64,000 nt of DNA from Spirosoma montaniterrae (GCF_001988955.1 NZ_CP014263.1:4682001-4746000); one strand, 5' to 3'. Shown: positions 1 to 11,390, counted from the first letter of the stretch. The notes: a model not told the origin generated them from the letters alone. Numbers and translations: made by a program.

Positions 1-755
1 ACTGTTTAGTCCACCGTATGGATGCTACTTCATGGTTTGCTCAATTCAAAGGTAATACGACTGGTTTCGAGAATGCTGTTAAGAACCACATTCAAACGGT
101 AGTTGGTCGTCACAAAGGCAAAATCAAAAGCTGGGATGTATTCAATGAAGTCTTTGAGACCAGCTCAGGGGCTATTCGGAAAACGTCGTTTCGGGATTTA
201 TATACCAGTGATGCCGCTTACTTAGAGTTTGTTAAACGTTGCTTCCAATGGGCCAACGAAGCTGACCCAAACGCTCTGTTATTCTACAACGATTTTAACT
301 TAGAATCATCTACGCCAAAATTAGAAGCAGTAATTGGGTTGGTGAATAACATCAGGAAGGCTGGTGTTCGGATCGACGGTATCGGTACTCAAATGCACAT
401 CACCGTTAATACCCCAAATAATGGCATCCGCAACTCTTTCCAGCGGTTAGCTTCTACAGGTCTGCTCATCCATGTATCTGAATTAGATATCGCTGTTAAC
501 CCACAAAATGTTACCCCCTTAGTGATGACTCAGCAATTGGAGAACAGTCAGGCGGCCAAATACCAGTCAGTTGCGTCTCTGTACAAGACTAATGTACCGG
601 CTCGCTTGCAGTATGGCATCACCTTGTGGGATTTCAGCGACGGTGATAGCTGGTTAGTGAAGGTGCAAAACAAGGTGGACATGCCGAACATTCTTGATAA
701 AGATTACAATAAGAAACCTGCCTTCTACGGTTTTCTGAACGGATTACAGAATTAG
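1..755 (+). CDS. Endo-1,4-beta-xylanase, GH10 family (3' part)
   Basis: Retaining glycoside hydrolase of the GH10 (beta/alpha)8-barrel family, which cuts beta-1,4-xylan. The frame is open at the left edge, so the N-terminus and any signal peptide lie outside the window; the ATG at 18 is internal. Seen: WDVFNE near the start (acid/base Glu), LFYNDFN, GTQMHI, and HVSELDIAV (nucleophile Glu), then a Trp-containing LWDFSDGDSW near the C-terminus, in the order expected for GH10. No module follows the barrel. It converges on the exopolysaccharide operon and shares a hairpin with it. Family is secure; substrate is inferred. Confidence 0.93.
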   Translation, partial: CLVHRMDATSWFAQFKGNTTGFENAVKNHIQTVVGRHKGKIKSWDVFNEVFETSSGAIRKTSFRDLYTSDAAYLEFVKRCFQWANEADPNALLFYNDFNLESSTPKLEAVIGLVNNIRKAGVRIDGIGTQMHITVNTPNNGIRNSFQRLASTGLLIHVSELDIAVNPQNVTPLVMTQQLENSQAAKYQSVASLYKTNVPARLQYGITLWDFSDGDSWLVKVQNKVDMPNILDKDYNKKPAFYGFLNGLQN

Positions 756-792
756 GATAACCCTCGCTACGTCACTACTCTCTTTACATTTT

Positions 793-836
793 GCTTAACG
801 AACGAAGGCCGCTTATGCGGCCTTCGTTCGTTAAGC
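793..836. terminator. Bidirectional hairpin terminator
   Basis: A perfect 20-bp stem (793-812 with 817-836) closed by a TTAT loop lies between the convergent xylanase and the last exopolysaccharide gene. T-rich stretches flank it on both sides, so it can end transcription from both directions. Confidence 0.8.
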
Positions 837-853
837 GTTTGGTATTGCCCTAC

Positions 854-2008
854 TTACCGCACAACGTCATTATAAATAGCCATTAATTGTTCGTAATTAG
901 ATTCAGGCGTGAATTCGTTTAAGTATTTCGCCCGTCCTCGAAGTCCCATCTGTATAGCCATATCTTTGTTAGACAGGACACGGTGAATTTTCTCGACCAA
1001 GTCTTCAACTGAATCATTTTCAAATATATAGCCAGTTATTTCGTCATCAATTAATTCGGGAATCCCCCCCATGCGAGACCCGATCACGGCAGTCCCCTTT
1101 GCATAAGCTTCTACAACTACCCGACCAAACGGCTCATACCATACCGAGGGAATTACCAGTGCCTGCGCTTTGCCGATAACCTCATAGGTATCGGTCAGTG
1201 GCAACTTACCCAAATAATCGACATTATAGTTTTCAGCTAAAGCCATCACTTCGGGAACAAGCGGACCTTCGCCGATTATCTTCACACGAATGGAGGTTGG
1301 TAGCTTCGGTATTGCTTTTAGCAATAATAAAATGCCCTTTTCTGCCTGTAGCCGGCCTACATATACTATATAGTTTTCTTTGCCAGCCGACAAACCAGGA
1401 TCAGGAAAAACAAAGTTGGGCTTTACAGTGATTTTGTTAGCCGGAAAACCACCTTCTACCATTTTAGCTTTTACAAATTCTGATACGCTAATAAACCTAT
1501 CGATTTTACTCCAGGTTGGAAGTTGATTGTGCAGCCATAGCATAGAAGCGGCTGTTGCACTGGCTGCTTTATTACCCCGATAGCAGTTATGCTGAATGGC
1601 TGGAATCTTCGCTGTTTTTTTCAAACATAGCTCACAGACATGGCCGTCACGATACAATAGACTATTTGGACACAGGAACCGATAATTTCGCACGGATTGA
1701 ACCACCGGAACGCCTTCTGCCTGAGCCGCGTAATAAACTGACGGGGATATTAACGGAAAAAAATTTTGTACATGAACAACGTCAAACTTCTGCTCTTTCA
1801 ACAATTTCCGGACATAGCTATAAGCTTCATTTGACCATAACGTGCGTAGCCCAACCGACACATTTGATAAAGCAGCTACTTTGGTATTGTTTTCGACATA
1901 AGAAACCACCGAATTACCGTACTTCTCCAAAATGGCTACTTCTGCCCGCCGTGATTCTCCTTCACCGCCTTTTATCAAATACTCGTTATGAATGCTCAGG
2001 ATTCGCAT
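854..2008 (-). CDS. Glycosyltransferase family 4
   Basis: GT-B fold glycosyltransferase of 384 residues, expected to add a sugar from an NDP-sugar to the lipid-linked repeat unit on the cytoplasmic side. Seen: an N-terminal GGEGESRR loop, a central Cys group (residues 113, 125, 128 and 142) typical of one GT4 subgroup, YVGRLQAEKG, and the E-x7-E motif EPFGRVVVE at 292-300 in the nucleotide-sugar domain. It is the last gene of the operon, 12 bases after the preceding gene's stop. Sugar specificity cannot be read from the sequence. Confidence 0.92.
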   Translation of the reverse strand: MRILSIHNEYLIKGGEGESRRAEVAILEKYGNSVVSYVENNTKVAALSNVSVGLRTLWSNEAYSYVRKLLKEQKFDVVHVQNFFPLISPSVYYAAQAEGVPVVQSVRNYRFLCPNSLLYRDGHVCELCLKKTAKIPAIQHNCYRGNKAASATAASMLWLHNQLPTWSKIDRFISVSEFVKAKMVEGGFPANKITVKPNFVFPDPGLSAGKENYIVYVGRLQAEKGILLLLKAIPKLPTSIRVKIIGEGPLVPEVMALAENYNVDYLGKLPLTDTYEVIGKAQALVIPSVWYEPFGRVVVEAYAKGTAVIGSRMGGIPELIDDEITGYIFENDSVEDLVEKIHRVLSNKDMAIQMGLRGRAKYLNEFTPESNYEQLMAIYNDVVR

Positions 2009-2020
2009 ATAGATTACTAT

Positions 2021-3085
2021 TCAAGCTAACTGATTAGATTGGCCTAACTGTTGGCGGCTTTGATACAGGTTGTCAACATTCTCATTTTCAACTTGTTGCC
2101 TTAAGTAGTAAGCATAGTCCAGCCACGAATAACTACGGATGTATTTTTCAATATCGTTAGGGTCGATAAGTGGCAAACGACCTTCTTTTATAGCATACAC
2201 CGAATCGATCAGGTCATTGAAATCGGAGAAGGTATACGCAATGCCTTCCTGTCGGCAATCTTTAAAGTTGCCAAAGTCAGGTCCGATAACTGTTTTGAAA
2301 TTAGCGATTGACTCAATCAATGCACCCGAACTTAATACGCTCTGCGATTGATACGTAAAAACAACAGTTCGAGAAGCATGCATCAATGTCTTAAGTTCTT
2401 CGTCGGAGGTAAACTTATTACAGATAGTTATACGATCTGTAACTAAACTCATCAAAGCCTGATAATACGTTGAATCAGGGCATTTCCCCTGAATATGTAT
2501 GCGCAAGTTATTGTCCCCACGTGCATGAACAGCTTCTAAAAACTCCTTAATTCCTTTATAGGGAAGTATGGAACCCCACACCAAGACATCATATTCAGAA
2601 TCGGCTGATGTAGGGAAAGTTGATTCGTTTTGTTTGAATGGGTGTGGATAATAGACGATGCTGCGTGCACCAGGTAGTTGTACATCTCCAGTATGGGCAA
2701 TTCTGACATCTGCCTGTTTCATTAACAGTTTCCGGAAATAGGCAGCTATTCGTCGGTTTTTGGGACTGTGACTAACTTTGTTGTGAATAGTCCATATAAC
2801 TTTTACGCCCGACAGTTTCAGAAAAGGTATTAGAAAAATTAACGCAATTGCCTGTACATGGCCCATAGTGCGGTTGGCAACCTCTTCTACCCAGTTAAAA
2901 ACGACAGCATCTAAACGATGTGCATACCGAAAGATATCAATCACACCCAGCCAGGCGGTTTTACTACGTACCACGCTCACCTCGGTCTCTTCCAAAGCCT
3001 TTACCAAATCTTTAATGTAGGGGTTCGTATCAGGCTTTATACTATATGACCGATCAGGGTATACGTACATTTTTATTTGTTTCAT
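2021..3085 (-). CDS. Putative GT-B glycosyltransferase
   Basis: A 354-residue protein inside the polysaccharide operon. The N-terminal half contains a hydrophobic stretch (about residues 78-96) followed by VIWTIHNKVSH, a His-Asn segment common in GT-B sugar transferases. The C-terminal half has VWGSILPYKGIKEF, the usual start of the nucleotide-binding domain. The E-x7-E signature is not clear, so this is a divergent member. Position between an acetyltransferase and a GT4 supports a role in repeat-unit assembly. Product class is likely; acceptor and donor are unknown. Confidence 0.75.
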   Translation of the reverse strand: MKQIKMYVYPDRSYSIKPDTNPYIKDLVKALEETEVSVVRSKTAWLGVIDIFRYAHRLDAVVFNWVEEVANRTMGHVQAIALIFLIPFLKLSGVKVIWTIHNKVSHSPKNRRIAAYFRKLLMKQADVRIAHTGDVQLPGARSIVYYPHPFKQNESTFPTSADSEYDVLVWGSILPYKGIKEFLEAVHARGDNNLRIHIQGKCPDSTYYQALMSLVTDRITICNKFTSDEELKTLMHASRTVVFTYQSQSVLSSGALIESIANFKTVIGPDFGNFKDCRQEGIAYTFSDFNDLIDSVYAIKEGRLPLIDPNDIEKYIRSYSWLDYAYYLRQQVENENVDNLYQSRQQLGQSNQLA

Positions 3086-3093
3086 AATTAATT

Positions 3094-3651
3094 TCAGGTG
3101 TAGAGGTAGGGGAAAAAGTCATTCTGGTACAGAAGCTTCGATTCTCGCTTCCCAATGATTTTGGCCGGAACACCACCGGCTATGCTCATGGGTGGAACGT
3201 CTTTCGTCACTACTGCTCCTGATGCGATAACACTCCCCCGCCCAATGCGTACACCCGGTAGAATCGTTACGCGCGAGGCAACCCAAACATGGTCTTCAAT
3301 GATAACATCGCCACTTTTGGTGTCGTGGTAGTCTGAGTGGGGGTCGTGTTCAAGCGTAAAAATCCAGGTGCCGCGCGCAATATCCACATTGTTATGAATG
3401 ACAATTTTTCCAGCTCGTCCATCAAGCAAGCAATCCGGATTAATGATACAGTTATCACCAATCTGAATGTGGCTTTTGTCGATATGTTTGCTCAGTATCT
3501 TTACGTTTACGCACACATTCGACTTCTTGCCCAGCCGCAAATAACCGCGAATCAGTAGAAGACGAATACCATTGATGGGTATTCTGGCGATAAAGGCGTT
3601 ATAAACGTACAACCTTAACGCTGTAGCAAACTGCTTTACTTTCAGGCCCAT
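3094..3651 (-). CDS. Hexapeptide-repeat acyltransferase
   Basis: A 185-residue left-handed beta-helix acyltransferase resembling the colanic-acid WcaF/serine-acetyltransferase group, which moves an acetyl group from acetyl-CoA to a sugar hydroxyl. Seen: repeated [LIV]-G-x4 hexads ([51 protein letters not shown]) and the end motif [11 protein letters not shown] that closes the coil. The start overlaps the end of the GT2 gene by 10 bases, showing translational coupling. Probably O-acetylates the exopolysaccharide. Confidence 0.9.
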   Translation of the reverse strand: MGLKVKQFATALRLYVYNAFIARIPINGIRLLLIRGYLRLGKKSNVCVNVKILSKHIDKSHIQIGDNCIINPDCLLDGRAGKIVIHNNVDIARGTWIFTLEHDPHSDYHDTKSGDVIIEDHVWVASRVTILPGVRIGRGSVIASGAVVTKDVPPMSIAGGVPAKIIGKRESKLLYQNDFFPYLYT

Positions 3652-4538
3652 ACAATTGTGCGTAATGATTTGATAATTAGTTTCGCATAGCTAAGGGTTA
3701 GATTTGCCCAGCCAAACACGGTGTTGGCATGTCGTTTATTCAGCACTATATTATGGCGGATGTTATGAAGAGAGCGGTTAGAGACAAGCATCTTTCTAAG
3801 ATCGTCAAAACTCCGCGCTTTTGTCAGACCTGTAGACTCCCGATTATTATAAATTTTGAGTGTCGGCACGGCAAATGAAGCGACACCAAGCTTACCTGCC
3901 CGGAGAAAAAAGTCCATATCGCCGTGGTATTGAGGAAATATGTCAGCGTCGAAGAAACCAACTTTTGTTAACACGGTAGCTGGAATAACCGTACCCATGC
4001 CACCCGACCAGTCGATTCGGATAATGTCGTTGAACTGCCCACGGTCGGTCTCGTTGGCCCCTATTAGTTTTTTCTGACCTGTTTTGTGGGAATAATAACA
4101 ACCATAATTGAAAAGCTTATTCGACTCGCCAAGCCAGTATATTTTGGAAACCAAAATAGAACGGCTGTAGGCGGGTTCTTTTTTTAGTACCGCATCAAGC
4201 TCCACAAAGTAGTCGATTTCGCACAGCGTATCGTCATTCCAAAGAATAACGAAATCGGCCTGTAAATGCTCTACGGCGTGTTTGGCTCCGAGATTTACAG
4301 CCCCACTCCACCACAGATTTCCATCACCTTTTATCAAGTGTATGTCTGGGTAATGCCTGGAAATCCATTCTGAACTGCCATCGGTTGAGCCGTCGTCAAC
4401 AACGACTACTGCAAAGCGATACGCACTATCCAAAACGTGATTTTGGTGGTAACTAAGGGCGTCATACAGCGACCGGATGCCCTTCTGTGTGAGCAACAGC
4501 CGGTTGTGAATGGGTATGATGATGCAGATGGTATTCAT
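3642..4538 (-). CDS. Glycosyltransferase family 2
   Basis: GT-A fold transferase of 298 residues, similar to rhamnosyltransferase-type GT2 proteins. Seen: IIIPIHNR at the N-terminus, [11 protein letters not shown] (residues 45-55), [12 protein letters not shown], and WNDD (100-103), the metal-binding acidic motif. Its first 77 bases lie inside the 3' end of the upstream polymerase gene in another frame, an unusually long overlap. The start chosen is the only ATG that keeps the complete nucleotide-binding strand. Confidence 0.9.
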   Translation of the reverse strand: MNTICIIIPIHNRLLLTQKGIRSLYDALSYHQNHVLDSAYRFAVVVVDDGSTDGSSEWISRHYPDIHLIKGDGNLWWSGAVNLGAKHAVEHLQADFVILWNDDTLCEIDYFVELDAVLKKEPAYSRSILVSKIYWLGESNKLFNYGCYYSHKTGQKKLIGANETDRGQFNDIIRIDWSGGMGTVIPATVLTKVGFFDADIFPQYHGDMDFFLRAGKLGVASFAVPTLKIYNNRESTGLTKARSFDDLRKMLVSNRSLHNIRHNIVLNKRHANTVFGWANLTLSYAKLIIKSLRTIVWA

Positions 4539-5727
4539 TGGCTTTATCCGTTATGTAGAAAAGGCAGGCAAAAGGCACGAAGTACGACGGAGTCTCGAAG
4601 AAGTTGGCCCCCGTGAAAGCCGTTAGTGCACACAGCACGAAGCACAATCGAATGTATCTGGGTATAATCAGATGCTTACGCGGAATAAGCACTTTAGCGT
4701 AGAACATAATTACGACCACTACGTAGAACAAGCCAAACTTGTTGAAAGCACCTATTAGCCCTACATCGCTTCTGTATAAACCCAACCCCCACTTCAACTG
4801 CTCTTTAATTTCTTTACCATAGGGGCTTAGATCATGCTCCCACCCATTACCAAGCAGGTAGCACAGCGGGTGCGGCCAATACTCAAACAGGAAATAGTTT
4901 ATTTCAAGTGCCCGAACATAATCGCCGGAGGTGACTCCCTGCTCTTTCGACAACTCGATCAGTGCCAATATAAAGTCGCCAGCAACAGCGAAGAATACGA
5001 GAGCAAACCCAAAAAATAAGGTTGTGAAACGAATACGTTTGACACTGGCAACTTTAAAGTTGAGGAAAACATCGGCGGTGAAAACCAGTATCAGGCCGAA
5101 TATCACTTGCCTTGACTGCATGAGTAGTATAGCGGCAATCACTAAGGCAAATAATGCAATGTTTGATAGCGACAACTTCTCATAGATCTTCTGCCACATG
5201 TAGGTAGCCAGAAAATAACTGAATCCGACACCCGCTATCCAAATCCGCACAATCCCCCCCCTTATATCGACATTTCGCTCCTTACCATCCTCATAGGTCA
5301 CACCGTGGTATACATCGAACAGAACAGTAGGGTAAGTGAACTGCTGCACGACCATAATTATTGACCAGGCAACCCCAAAAATGATGAGCAGCTTCTCCAA
5401 TTTATATGGATCAACGTTCATTTTATGGAGTGCGAAATACAGCAACCAGAAGAAGATTACTCTGGATGTTAATAACGACAAGGCAAAATTTTGGTCGTGA
5501 AATAAAAAGGCTGGTATAGCACTCAGCAAGCTGAGAATGATGATTGCCTTGACGTAAAAGACAAATGGTGTTCGTATGCGCTTGGGGTGCGATACATTAT
5601 ACCAAATCAGCACTAATACGATAGCGGCCTCTAATGCATCAAAATATATATCATCAATGAGCGAGAAAGAGAACAGACGTACTGAGACGGCAAACAGTAT
5701 TCCGATTAGAAATAAGTGACTGTTCAT
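4462..5727 (-). CDS. O-antigen polymerase-like membrane protein (Wzy-type)
   Basis: A 421-residue protein with about ten to twelve hydrophobic segments and one long extracytoplasmic loop (about residues 265-330), the layout of Wzy/EpsG polymerases that join repeat units in the periplasm. Wzy proteins share little sequence, so the call rests on topology and on the adjacent flippase, glycosyltransferases and Wzc-like gene. The C-terminal tail is His-rich (HLHHHTHS) and is encoded in the stretch overlapping the GT2 start, so the last 25 residues may be a by-product of the overlap. Confidence 0.75.
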   Translation of the reverse strand: MNSHLFLIGILFAVSVRLFSFSLIDDIYFDALEAAIVLVLIWYNVSHPKRIRTPFVFYVKAIIILSLLSAIPAFLFHDQNFALSLLTSRVIFFWLLYFALHKMNVDPYKLEKLLIIFGVAWSIIMVVQQFTYPTVLFDVYHGVTYEDGKERNVDIRGGIVRIWIAGVGFSYFLATYMWQKIYEKLSLSNIALFALVIAAILLMQSRQVIFGLILVFTADVFLNFKVASVKRIRFTTLFFGFALVFFAVAGDFILALIELSKEQGVTSGDYVRALEINYFLFEYWPHPLCYLLGNGWEHDLSPYGKEIKEQLKWGLGLYRSDVGLIGAFNKFGLFYVVVVIMFYAKVLIPRKHLIIPRYIRLCFVLCALTAFTGANFFETPSYFVPFACLFYITDKANEYHLHHHTHSQPAVAHTEGHPVAV

Positions 5728-5779
5728 GTAGAGTGCGAGTTATTATTCGATGCAAACACAAATGCGGATTGCACTTGTC

Positions 5780-7147
5780 TCATTTATTCCACAAACCCAC
5801 GGCAGTACCTGAGATAATTTTTTGGCATTGCAATGAGTACACTACGCCTAACACCAGAAAAAACAGCGTATTAGTCCCTACCACCCCAATTATTCCAAAG
5901 CTTTTGCCGAAATAGATGGCAATGGGAATGTTCAGCAAAGCCCCAATAATGACGAGTATCAGTTGTAAACGAATCTTGCCAATTCCATTTAGCAGGTAGA
6001 CATGCAGCATATGCCATAGATTGGCAATTACGTACATAGCCATGCATACTGATAAGGACATTGGAACAGAAACACTCTCACCTATCCACAGCTTAAAAAG
6101 CAAGGGCGAACAGACTAAAATCAGAATTGTCAGTGCCGCAAAAGCAAGCCATAGTTTTCGCATCTGGTGCAGGCTATTTCTCAACCAGTTGAAATCCTGC
6201 TTCGCATAGGCGTCGGTGAATGAACTCCACAAGGGTAGCATGATGATGTTAAACACCACGATAGTTACGGAGAATAGCTTGTAACAAACACTGAAGATAG
6301 TGACCTGTTCAGGGCCAAGCAACTGATTGATAATTACATAGTTGGATTGAAAGATTACCAATACGCTAATCTGAATGACGAAGAAAATACCGCCTGTGTT
6401 CAATAGGCTACCAGCATGTTTAAAGCGAATAAACTGCCAGTTGGGAGCCAGAGAAGCAAGCACATTGCGATACAGAAACAGCGATGAAACAATGAAGGCC
6501 AAAACAGGCATACTCGCCACAATCGCCACCAGTGCAAACAGGCTGCTTGGTACGTAGTGTATGCAGTAGTAGATGGCGGCTAACGTGCTGAGTTGACCAA
6601 ACAGCGCAATGAACGAGGCTTTGGCTGATTGATGAGTTGATGCAAGCACAACATTGATAAGCTGCACTACAAACTGAATGCAAAAACAACCCACGGCCAC
6701 CCACATTACCGAGCGTAGTGTTTCTTCTTTCTCGGCGTCTACGTTCAGCACGCTTCTCCACTCCACAAAACTGCTACTGACCGCAAACACGACAAAGGTT
6801 AAAATCGCAATCAGGGCAAGAACGGCGTAGGTAGTGCTGACATAAACTCGCGCTTTTTCTTTTTCACCAATCGCCAGCGAGTGAGCCAGCTTATTCCTAA
6901 GACCATTGCCCAAACCGACGTCGAAGAAATTAAGCCACTGAACAATTGAGCTAATAGTTAACCAAACACCGTATTGCGCCGGAGAAACATAGTTGATTGT
7001 CATGGGAACCAGTACCAGCCCAACTAATATTCCACCAGCCCGGATCAGGAAAGAAAGAGCAATATTTCGTCTAACCAACACTGTCCTTTCGTGGCCTCTC
7101 ACGAAAAAATCGGTCAGTTTACTTTTTAGGGCAGTTACCATTAGCAT
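5780..7147 (-). CDS. Polysaccharide flippase (Wzx/MOP family)
   Basis: A 455-residue membrane protein of about 12-14 segments matching lipid-linked oligosaccharide flippases of the MOP superfamily, which move undecaprenyl-linked repeat units across the inner membrane. Seen: charged N-terminus followed by NIALSFLIRAGGILVGLVLVP and NYVSPAQYGVW, typical of the first helix and loop of Wzx-like proteins. ATG at 7147 is used; a second ATG at 7141 is possible. Lies between the polymerase and epimerase genes, 78 bases after the latter. Confidence 0.88.
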   Translation of the reverse strand: MLMVTALKSKLTDFFVRGHERTVLVRRNIALSFLIRAGGILVGLVLVPMTINYVSPAQYGVWLTISSIVQWLNFFDVGLGNGLRNKLAHSLAIGEKEKARVYVSTTYAVLALIAILTFVVFAVSSSFVEWRSVLNVDAEKEETLRSVMWVAVGCFCIQFVVQLINVVLASTHQSAKASFIALFGQLSTLAAIYYCIHYVPSSLFALVAIVASMPVLAFIVSSLFLYRNVLASLAPNWQFIRFKHAGSLLNTGGIFFVIQISVLVIFQSNYVIINQLLGPEQVTIFSVCYKLFSVTIVVFNIIMLPLWSSFTDAYAKQDFNWLRNSLHQMRKLWLAFAALTILILVCSPLLFKLWIGESVSVPMSLSVCMAMYVIANLWHMLHVYLLNGIGKIRLQLILVIIGALLNIPIAIYFGKSFGIIGVVGTNTLFFLVLGVVYSLQCQKIISGTAVGLWNK

Positions 7148-7225
7148 AAAAGACTGCTCTTCCTCAGCGGATTATTTATGATTCTTCTCGTAAAGAAAAA
7201 ATACGTTCTGGGCTGTACATGCTTG

Positions 7226-8298
<1,073 letters not shown>

Positions 8299-8327
8299 AG
8301 AAAAACAGTTTTTGTAGAGGTAATTGA

Positions 8328-9014
8328 TTACCAGGCTTTTTTGTCTCCTTTAATCATGCAGGTAGCCGTCCACCAGCAGATTTTTATGTCTAACAGAAAT
8401 GTGCGTCTTCTGATGTATAGCCGGTCTAAGCGCACGCGCTGAACCATGTCGACCAACCGGGCAGTTTCGCCCCGGCAACCGCGTACCTGCGCCAGTCCGG
8501 TGATGCCGGGCTTTACGGCATAGCGGCTGGGGTAGCCGGGCAGCGTGTGCCAGTGCTGGGCGTCGAGGGCAATGGGATGCGGACGTGGGCCAACAATGCT
8601 CATCTGCCCCATCAGTACATTGAATACCTGCGGCAGTTCGTCGAGGTTGGTTTTACGCAGTACGCGGCCAATACTCGTGATACGCCGGTCGTTTTTGGTG
8701 GCCTGCTTAAAGGTCGCGTTGCGCTCGTAGGTCATCGTTCTGAACTTCAGGCAGCGAAACGGGCGACCGTTGCGGCCCGTGCGCAACTGCACGAACAGAG
8801 CCGGGCCGGGCGAATTGATCCGAATGGCAAGAGCCAAAGCCGGTACTAACCAACTCAGCACCAGAATCACCGCAACTGAAGCCACTACGATATCGAAGGC
8901 ACGTTTTATCCAAATGCCCACTTGATAGCCCAGCACCGTGCGTGACTGGCTCGCTGAATGCACATCCGTAACGGCAACCGGCTCCGAAACCGGTGGTATG
9001 AAAAGGTCGAGCAT
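8328..9014 (-). CDS. Undecaprenyl-phosphate sugar-1-phosphate transferase (initiating)
   Basis: Bacterial sugar transferase (PF02397 type), 228 residues, which starts repeat-unit synthesis by placing a sugar-1-phosphate on undecaprenyl phosphate. Seen: [19 protein letters not shown] (the re-entrant membrane helix), [45 protein letters not shown] and the PGITGLAQV end. It lacks the four extra N-terminal helices of WcaJ/WbaP, so it is the short monotopic form. It sits 13 bases after the kinase gene stop. Confidence 0.94.
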   Translation of the reverse strand: MLDLFIPPVSEPVAVTDVHSASQSRTVLGYQVGIWIKRAFDIVVASVAVILVLSWLVPALALAIRINSPGPALFVQLRTGRNGRPFRCLKFRTMTYERNATFKQATKNDRRITSIGRVLRKTNLDELPQVFNVLMGQMSIVGPRPHPIALDAQHWHTLPGYPSRYAVKPGITGLAQVRGCRGETARLVDMVQRVRLDRLYIRRRTFLLDIKICWWTATCMIKGDKKAW

Positions 9015-9035
9015 AATGGGTATGGATAAAAATTA

Positions 9036-11378
9036 CTATTTCCGCTTGTGAATCGTGATTTTGGCAGGCTTATTCGGTTCCTCATAATAGCCGCCGTAGC
9101 CGTAACTGTAGCCGTATTGATACGACTCGCCCCCGCCAACGCCGTTCAGAATCAGGTTTAAGCGTTGAAACCGGTGTTCTTTATATAAGTTGTCGATCAT
9201 GCGGATATAGGCTTTGGGCGTATGGTCGTGGCGCACCATAAACATCGTGGCGTCAACGTGGGGCGCAATCAGTTGTGCATCGGTCACTAACCCAATTGGG
9301 GGCGTATCAACAATGATGTAGGCAAACCGCTGGCGCAACTCGCGGAAGAGTTCTTCAAGCTGTGGGCTGCTGAGCAATTCGGCGGGGTTTGGCGGAATTG
9401 GCCCGCTTGTGATGATGTGGTAGTTCGGAAAGCCGGGAATCTCCTGCAAGATGTCGTCTACAGTGGCTTCCTGAATCAGGTAGTTGCTGATACCCACGGT
9501 GTTTAGCAGCCCAAGCACCGAGTGTAGTTTAGGTTTGCGGAGATCCATTTCCAGAATCACCGTTGGGCGGTCGACCAATGCCAGGCTGGCTCCCAGGTTC
9601 AGCGACAGAAACGATTTACCTTCGCCACTGATGCTTGAGGTGAACATCACTACCTGACTGTCGGTGGGATTCGAGCGCAGAAACTGGAGGTTGGTACGCA
9701 GCGTTCGGATCTGTTCGGCAATAACCGAGCGTTTGCCCGATACCATCACGAGCGGATCGACGTTGCGGCTCGCCATAATTTCGCCCAGAATAGGCACCTG
9801 CGAGGCCGATTCAATATCAGACCGGCGGCTAACGCGGTCGTTCAGGGCGTCGCGGGCGGCAATAGCTCCCACAGGCAGCATCAGTCCCAGCAGTCCGAAC
9901 AGCAGAAAGATGGTAGCTTTCACGGGCTTCACCGGCTCCGAACCCGACCGGGGCGGGTCGATGGTGCGGCTGTCGGCCACGGTCGAGGCATAGGACAGGG
10001 CCGTTTCTTCGCGCTTTTCAAGCAGGTACGTGTACAGGTTGTTTTTGATGGCCTGCTGCCGGGTAATGTTCACCAGTGCCCGTTCTTTGCGCGGAATTGT
10101 CCGAATCTGATTCTCCAGTTGGCGGTTGGTGAGCCGGAGCTGCTGCCGGGTGCTGGTCAGTGCCTGCTTCATGTTCTGTACATTGTCGGTCAGGCTGGCT
10201 TTGGTAGCTTTTATCTGACTATCGAGCGACTGCAACATGGGGTTGTTGAGCGTGGTGGTGCGGCTCAACTGATCGCGTTGCAGTTCCAGCTCGTTCAGTT
10301 TGCCCACTAAGCCCACCAGCACGGGGTCGCTCACGCTGAGCGTTGCCGGGGCCATTCCGCGCTCGTTGCTGCGGCTGCTCAGATACCGTTCCACGTCTTC
10401 GATTACGCCAAGCTGAATGGTTGTTTTATTCAACTGGCTATCATTATCTTTCACAGTTTCCAGAAATACCTGCGCCTGCGAACTCAGGTCGGTAATTCCC
10501 TCTGCCGACTTGAAACTTTCAACGCCTTTTTCTACCGTCGAGAGTTCGCCCGCAATCAGCCGCAACCGCTCCTCAATGAAGCTGAGCGTATTAGAAGCCA
10601 CAATGTTCTTATCGACTACGGCGGCCTGATTGTATTCGCTGATGAGTTTGTTCAATACGGCTTCGCCTTTGCGCGGCACTGCATCTTCGAGCGTAAGCTG
10701 CAACACGGTCGAGGCTTTGCTCGTAGGTTCAACGGTTAGCTGCTTAAGATACCCTTCAACCGCATCCTGCCGGGGCAGCACCTGCACAATGATGGGGTCG
10801 CTACCCGTTTTTAATCGATGATGAGCAAATACCCGCACCCGACCATACGGCGTTTGAACGCTCTGATTGACCGGGTAAATTTTGTCGTTGATCCGTACTG
10901 TATTCGGGCTGGTAGCGGTAATTTCCAGTTCGTTCTCATACAATGCCGGCGTAGGTTTCTCTACCACCAACCGAATGGGGGCAACATCGTAGATTTCGCG
11001 TTTGCCGAGGTTGGTCGGCTGAAAATACTGCACGTCGAGACCGAGACCACCCACTACCTTATCCATCAGGGCGTGTGATTTCAGGATTTCCATCTCATTT
11101 TCCACGACCTTTTTCGGCGCGAAAATGTCCATCTCTTTCAGGATGTTTTCTTCGCTCAGCCCTTTCTTGTCGTCTTTGATGAGCAGGCTGGTCTGCACCT
11201 TATAAATAGGTGTTTGATAGAGCAGGTACGCATAGGCACCGGCACCGGCCAGAATCAGTGAGGCAACAAACCATTTCCAATGCCGCGCGTAGCGCATCAG
11301 GATCGCCCGCAGGTTGGGCGTATTCTCCGCTTCGTATAATTGATACGGAGCATAGGCGTAATTATTCTGATTCGACAT
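9036..11378 (-). CDS. Wzc-like polysaccharide co-polymerase with tyrosine autokinase domain
   Basis: A 780-residue inner-membrane protein that controls polymer length and links to the outer-membrane exporter. Layout: N-terminal Wzz domain after one membrane helix (WFVASLILAGAGAYAYLLY), long coiled-coil periplasmic region, second helix (about 480-505), then a BY-kinase domain with Walker A SSISGEGKS (581-589), Walker A' VILEMDLRKPK and YIIVDTPP. The C-terminus has seven tyrosines between residues 753 and 765, the autophosphorylation cluster expected of this family. It follows the export lipoprotein by 12 bases. Confidence 0.95.
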   Translation of the reverse strand: MSNQNNYAYAPYQLYEAENTPNLRAILMRYARHWKWFVASLILAGAGAYAYLLYQTPIYKVQTSLLIKDDKKGLSEENILKEMDIFAPKKVVENEMEILKSHALMDKVVGGLGLDVQYFQPTNLGKREIYDVAPIRLVVEKPTPALYENELEITATSPNTVRINDKIYPVNQSVQTPYGRVRVFAHHRLKTGSDPIIVQVLPRQDAVEGYLKQLTVEPTSKASTVLQLTLEDAVPRKGEAVLNKLISEYNQAAVVDKNIVASNTLSFIEERLRLIAGELSTVEKGVESFKSAEGITDLSSQAQVFLETVKDNDSQLNKTTIQLGVIEDVERYLSSRSNERGMAPATLSVSDPVLVGLVGKLNELELQRDQLSRTTTLNNPMLQSLDSQIKATKASLTDNVQNMKQALTSTRQQLRLTNRQLENQIRTIPRKERALVNITRQQAIKNNLYTYLLEKREETALSYASTVADSRTIDPPRSGSEPVKPVKATIFLLFGLLGLMLPVGAIAARDALNDRVSRRSDIESASQVPILGEIMASRNVDPLVMVSGKRSVIAEQIRTLRTNLQFLRSNPTDSQVVMFTSSISGEGKSFLSLNLGASLALVDRPTVILEMDLRKPKLHSVLGLLNTVGISNYLIQEATVDDILQEIPGFPNYHIITSGPIPPNPAELLSSPQLEELFRELRQRFAYIIVDTPPIGLVTDAQLIAPHVDATMFMVRHDHTPKAYIRMIDNLYKEHRFQRLNLILNGVGGGESYQYGYSYGYGGYYEEPNKPAKITIHKRK

Positions 11379-11390
11379 GAACGTGTCTGT

